8,371 bases of DNA. Source: Proteobacteria bacterium UBA1844. Its GTDB lineage: Bacteria; Pseudomonadota; Gammaproteobacteria; Steroidobacterales; Woeseiaceae. The stretch spans positions 12,968 through 21,338 of the forward strand of contig DDIS01000097.1 in NCBI GenBank assembly GCA_002338615.1. The letters are read 5' to 3'. Below the pieces are notes generated by a model that saw only the letters and a program-made list of their open reading frames with translations, made no database searches and had not been told where the DNA came from. This document shows positions 5,991 to 8,371 of this stretch, one piece after another. The number at the start of each line of letters is the position of its first letter. Position 1 is the stretch's first letter. Both the position numbers and the translations under genes were made by a program.

Positions 5991-6653
5991 TCAAGTCGAT
6001 AACAAAAGACCGAACAGCACCAGCCATACGAGCAACAGGTAGTGCCAGTACACCGCGCACAGTTCGATGCTCTGGCGCACCGATGCAACGCTCCTGTCTG
6101 TTACCAGGCGTTGCATGGCCCGCGCCCAGACATACATGCCGCCGAGAATATGAATCGCGTGCACACCCGTCAGCAAAAAGAAAAACGCAACAGACGGGTT
6201 GCTGCTCAGGTATTCGCCACCCGCATGGAGTTCACGCCAGGCGATCAGTTGCCCCGCGACGAACAGCATCGTGAGCACGCCGGTAACCAGCATGCCGGGC
6301 ATGAGCTTCGCAAGTTGGCCCTTGAGCGCCGCGTTTCGCGTCCATTGAAAAACAAGACTCGCGGCAACCAGCATTCCGGTGTTGAGCCACAACAGCTGCG
6401 GTTCCGTCAGCGGTATCCAGTCACCGAGTTTCATGCGTTCCGTGTAGGCGCTCAGGATCAACGCAAAAAACGAAGTTATGACCGCCAGCAACACGCTTAG
6501 CGCAACTGTCTTCGCATTCGCATTCATCGGTGCCTGGTGCGCCGCGTCGCTGGTCGGTTCGGCGACCCACGGTTGCGCGTTGAACGTTGCTTTCAGCAAC
6601 CACCCCAGGAATATCGCGAGGATGACGGCAAGACTTAGGAGTATGAACTCCAT
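5991..6653 (-). CDS. Divergent subunit III-like oxidase protein
   Basis: This integral membrane protein of 220 residues belongs to the cytochrome c oxidase subunit III superfamily but differs clearly from the neighbouring ctaE product. It has an extra N-terminal helix (2-24) and a polar linker (about 25-46), then five hydrophobic segments. Family-like stretches are SFFALILSAYTERM, PQLLWLNTGMLVAAS, GQLIAWREL, FFFLLTGVHAIHILGG and ELCAVYWHYLLLVWLVLFGLL. The ATG overlaps the ctaD stop in TGATG and no strong Shine-Dalgarno is seen, so it is probably translated by coupling to ctaD. Operons with two subunit III-like genes are known, as I recall, in the Bradyrhizobium coxMNOP cluster, where they are coxO and coxP. 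It sits where ctaG/cox11 lies in many proteobacterial operons but shows no resemblance to that copper chaperone. Confidence 0.85.
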   Translation of the reverse strand: MEFILLSLAVILAIFLGWLLKATFNAQPWVAEPTSDAAHQAPMNANAKTVALSVLLAVITSFFALILSAYTERMKLGDWIPLTEPQLLWLNTGMLVAASLVFQWTRNAALKGQLAKLMPGMLVTGVLTMLFVAGQLIAWRELHAGGEYLSSNPSVAFFFLLTGVHAIHILGGMYVWARAMQRLVTDRSVASVRQSIELCAVYWHYLLLVWLVLFGLLLST

Positions 6654-8371
6654 CAGTGGCTGGATCCGTGGTCACGCCCGACCGGCGCATCTTTGGGGGA
6701 TACGTTTTGCGGTATGAAGTCGTCTTTGTAGCCGGGCACGCTGTAGTCGTACGCCCAGCGATACACGACAGGCAGGTCATGCCCCCAGTTGCCGTGCCTG
6801 GGCGGCGTATTCGGCGTCTGCCACTCGAGCGTCGTCGCTTTCCACGGGTTGGAACCCGCTGGTTTGCCACTCCTCAGACTCCAGATCATGTTGACGAAAA
6901 ACAGGATCTGGGTCGCGGCGACGAACAGCGCCGAAATCGTAATGCTCTCGTTCAACGTATGAGCCGATGCCGGCATGAAGTCCGTATCGCCCATGGCGAA
7001 GTAACGGCGCGGCACGCCCTGGAATCCCAGGTAGTGCATCGGCAGGTAGATCGCGTAAGTACCGAAGAAGGTCATCCAGAAATGCCACTTGCCGAGTGTC
7101 TCGCTGTACATCTTGCCCGTGATTTTCGGGAACCAGTGGTAGATCGCACCGAATACCACGAGAATCGGCGATACGCCCATCACCATGTGGAAATGGGCAA
7201 CCACGAAATAGGTATCCGACAACGGCAGGTCGATAGTGACGTTGCCGAGAAACAGGCCCGTCAGTCCGCCATGAATAAAGGTGAAGATAAAGCCGATGGC
7301 GAACAGCATCGGCGTACGCAGGTGGATATTGCCCTGCCACAGGGTCAGCACCCAGTTGTAGACCTTGATCGCGGTCGGCACAGCGATAATCAGCGTCGTG
7401 GTCGCAAAGAAAAAACCGAAGTATGGATGCATGCCCGACACGTACATGTGATGTGCCCACACGACGAACGACAAACCGCCAATGGCAATGATGGCCCAGA
7501 CCATCATCCGGTAACCAAAAATATTCTTGCGCGCGTGCGTGCTCAGGAGATCGGATACTATGCCGAACGCGGGCAGCGCAACGATGTACACCTCCGGGTG
7601 GCCGAAAAACCAGAACAGGTGCTGGAACAGGATCGGGCTGCCGCCCGTATAACCTGGATCGACACCCATCGAACTGATCGCCGGCATGAAAAAGCTGGTC
7701 ATCAATGTCTTGTCGAGCAACATCATGATGGCGCTGACGAGCAAGGCCGGAAACGCCAGCAGGCCGAGCACCGTCGCCATGAAAATGCCCCAGACCGACA
7801 AAGGCATGCGCATCAGCGTCATGCCCTTGCAGCGCGCCTGCAGCACGGTTGTAACGTAGTTCAGGCCGCCCATCGTAAATGCGACGATAAATACCGCGAG
7901 TGATATCAGCATCAACACGATGCCCCAGTCCACGCCGGGCGTGCCCGCGCTGATTGCCTGCGGTGGGTACAGTGTCCAGCCAGCGCCGGTAGAGCCACCG
8001 GGTACGAAAAAGCTCGCAAGGAGAATGATGACCGACAACAGGTAAACCCAGTAACTCAGCATGTTGAGATACGGGAACACCATGTCGCGCGCGCCGCACA
8101 TAAGTGGAATCAGGTAGTTGCCAAAGCCACCGAGGAACAGTGCGGTGAGCAGGTAGATCACCATGATCATGCCGTGCATGGTGATGAACTGGTAGTAGTT
8201 TTCGGGGTTAATGAAATGCACATCGTCGGGGAAACCGAGCTGCAGGCGCATCATGGCGGACAGGCACAAGGCGATGATGCCGACAAAAATCGCCGTGCAC
8301 CCGTACTGAATAGCGATTACCTTGTGATCCTGGCTCCAGATGTACTTCGTGATGAACGTCTGCGGATCGTG
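6653..8371 (-). CDS. ctaD: Cytochrome c oxidase subunit I (5' end outside window)
   Basis: This is the catalytic subunit, reducing O2 to water and pumping protons in the inner membrane; 572 C-terminal residues are visible and the frame stays open to the window edge. The first visible residues, HDPQTFITKYIWSQDHK, contain the DHK of the N-terminus, so probably only a few dozen residues are missing. Visible-fragment numbering: H66 and H395 are low-spin heme ligands, H393 the heme a3 ligand, H258, H307 and H308 the CuB ligands, and Y262 the crosslinked Tyr. HPEVY with E260 marks an A1-type enzyme. D-channel entry D96, N85 and N103 are present, as is K-channel K336. GARD replaces the more common GAPD before the D-channel Asp. 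No residue essential for catalysis is missing. Subunit II is expected upstream, outside the window. Confidence 0.97.
   Translation of the reverse strand, partial: HDPQTFITKYIWSQDHKVIAIQYGCTAIFVGIIALCLSAMMRLQLGFPDDVHFINPENYYQFITMHGMIMVIYLLTALFLGGFGNYLIPLMCGARDMVFPYLNMLSYWVYLLSVIILLASFFVPGGSTGAGWTLYPPQAISAGTPGVDWGIVLMLISLAVFIVAFTMGGLNYVTTVLQARCKGMTLMRMPLSVWGIFMATVLGLLAFPALLVSAIMMLLDKTLMTSFFMPAISSMGVDPGYTGGSPILFQHLFWFFGHPEVYIVALPAFGIVSDLLSTHARKNIFGYRMMVWAIIAIGGLSFVVWAHHMYVSGMHPYFGFFFATTTLIIAVPTAIKVYNWVLTLWQGNIHLRTPMLFAIGFIFTFIHGGLTGLFLGNVTIDLPLSDTYFVVAHFHMVMGVSPILVVFGAIYHWFPKITGKMYSETLGKWHFWMTFFGTYAIYLPMHYLGFQGVPRRYFAMGDTDFMPASAHTLNESITISALFVAATQILFFVNMIWSLRSGKPAGSNPWKATTLEWQTPNTPPRHGNWGHDLPVVYRWAYDYSVPGYKDDFIPQNVSPKDAPVGRDHGSSH

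Noticed and set aside
6656..7903. Long plus-strand open frame (415 codons) antisense to ctaD
   Set aside because: Its product is rich in His, Arg, Gln and Asp with no domain resemblance, and it lies wholly across the strongly conserved ctaD. It is a by-product of ctaD codon usage.
6777..8099. Second minus-strand open frame (440 codons) inside ctaD
   Set aside because: It is a frame-shifted shadow of ctaD; the true frame carries every catalytic residue of subunit I.
8267..8269. TTG at 8269 as the start of ctaD
   Set aside because: The frame stays open to 8371 and encodes the conserved DHK region upstream, so the true start lies outside the window.

Overview
This window holds eight protein-coding genes, all on the minus strand, so transcription runs from high to low coordinates. 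They fall into three functional blocks plus one small stand-alone gene. The protein types, codon style, moderately high GC and a GTAG-headed REP palindrome at the left end suggest a gammaproteobacterium. That placement is an inference from pattern recognition, not a search.

Block 1 (8371 to 4881) is the distal part of an aa3-type (A1-class) heme-copper cytochrome c oxidase operon. It reads: subunit I (ctaD, N-terminus cut by the window edge), a short divergent subunit III-like protein, a second conventional subunit III (ctaE), and a small subunit IV. Spacing is tight: a TGATG stop/start overlap, then 43-nt and 23-nt gaps. No CtaG/Cox11 assembly gene sits between subunits I and III; the extra subunit III-like gene takes that position. 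Subunit II should lie just outside the window to the right, if the order is conventional.

Block 2 (4741 to 2302) is a two-gene nucleoside salvage operon. A concentrative nucleoside transporter (CNT/NupC family) is followed after 7 nt by phosphopentomutase (deoB). The transporter imports nucleosides; after phosphorolysis, DeoB converts (deoxy)ribose-1-phosphate to the 5-phosphate, which can enter central carbon metabolism.

Between blocks 2 and 3 (2138 to 1935) lies a 67-residue, 11-cysteine protein of the uncharacterised GDCCVxC zinc-ribbon-like family. A -10-like box sits six bases before its ATG, so a leaderless mRNA is possible.

Block 3 (1840 to 130) is a small cupin protein followed after 7 nt by an MFS transporter of the anion:cation symporter type. 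The transporter most likely starts at a GTG. The cupin gene is preceded by a -10-like box and a 12-bp direct repeat with 21-bp periodicity, which looks like a possible activator site. The leftmost 129 bases are non-coding and contain a REP-like palindrome.

Most of the window is ordinary housekeeping. The less ordinary items are the GDCCVxC gene, the direct-repeat promoter region of the cupin-MFS pair, the doubled subunit III genes, and a non-canonical GHTDAP motif in the nucleoside transporter. I do not see a clearly new multi-gene system here.
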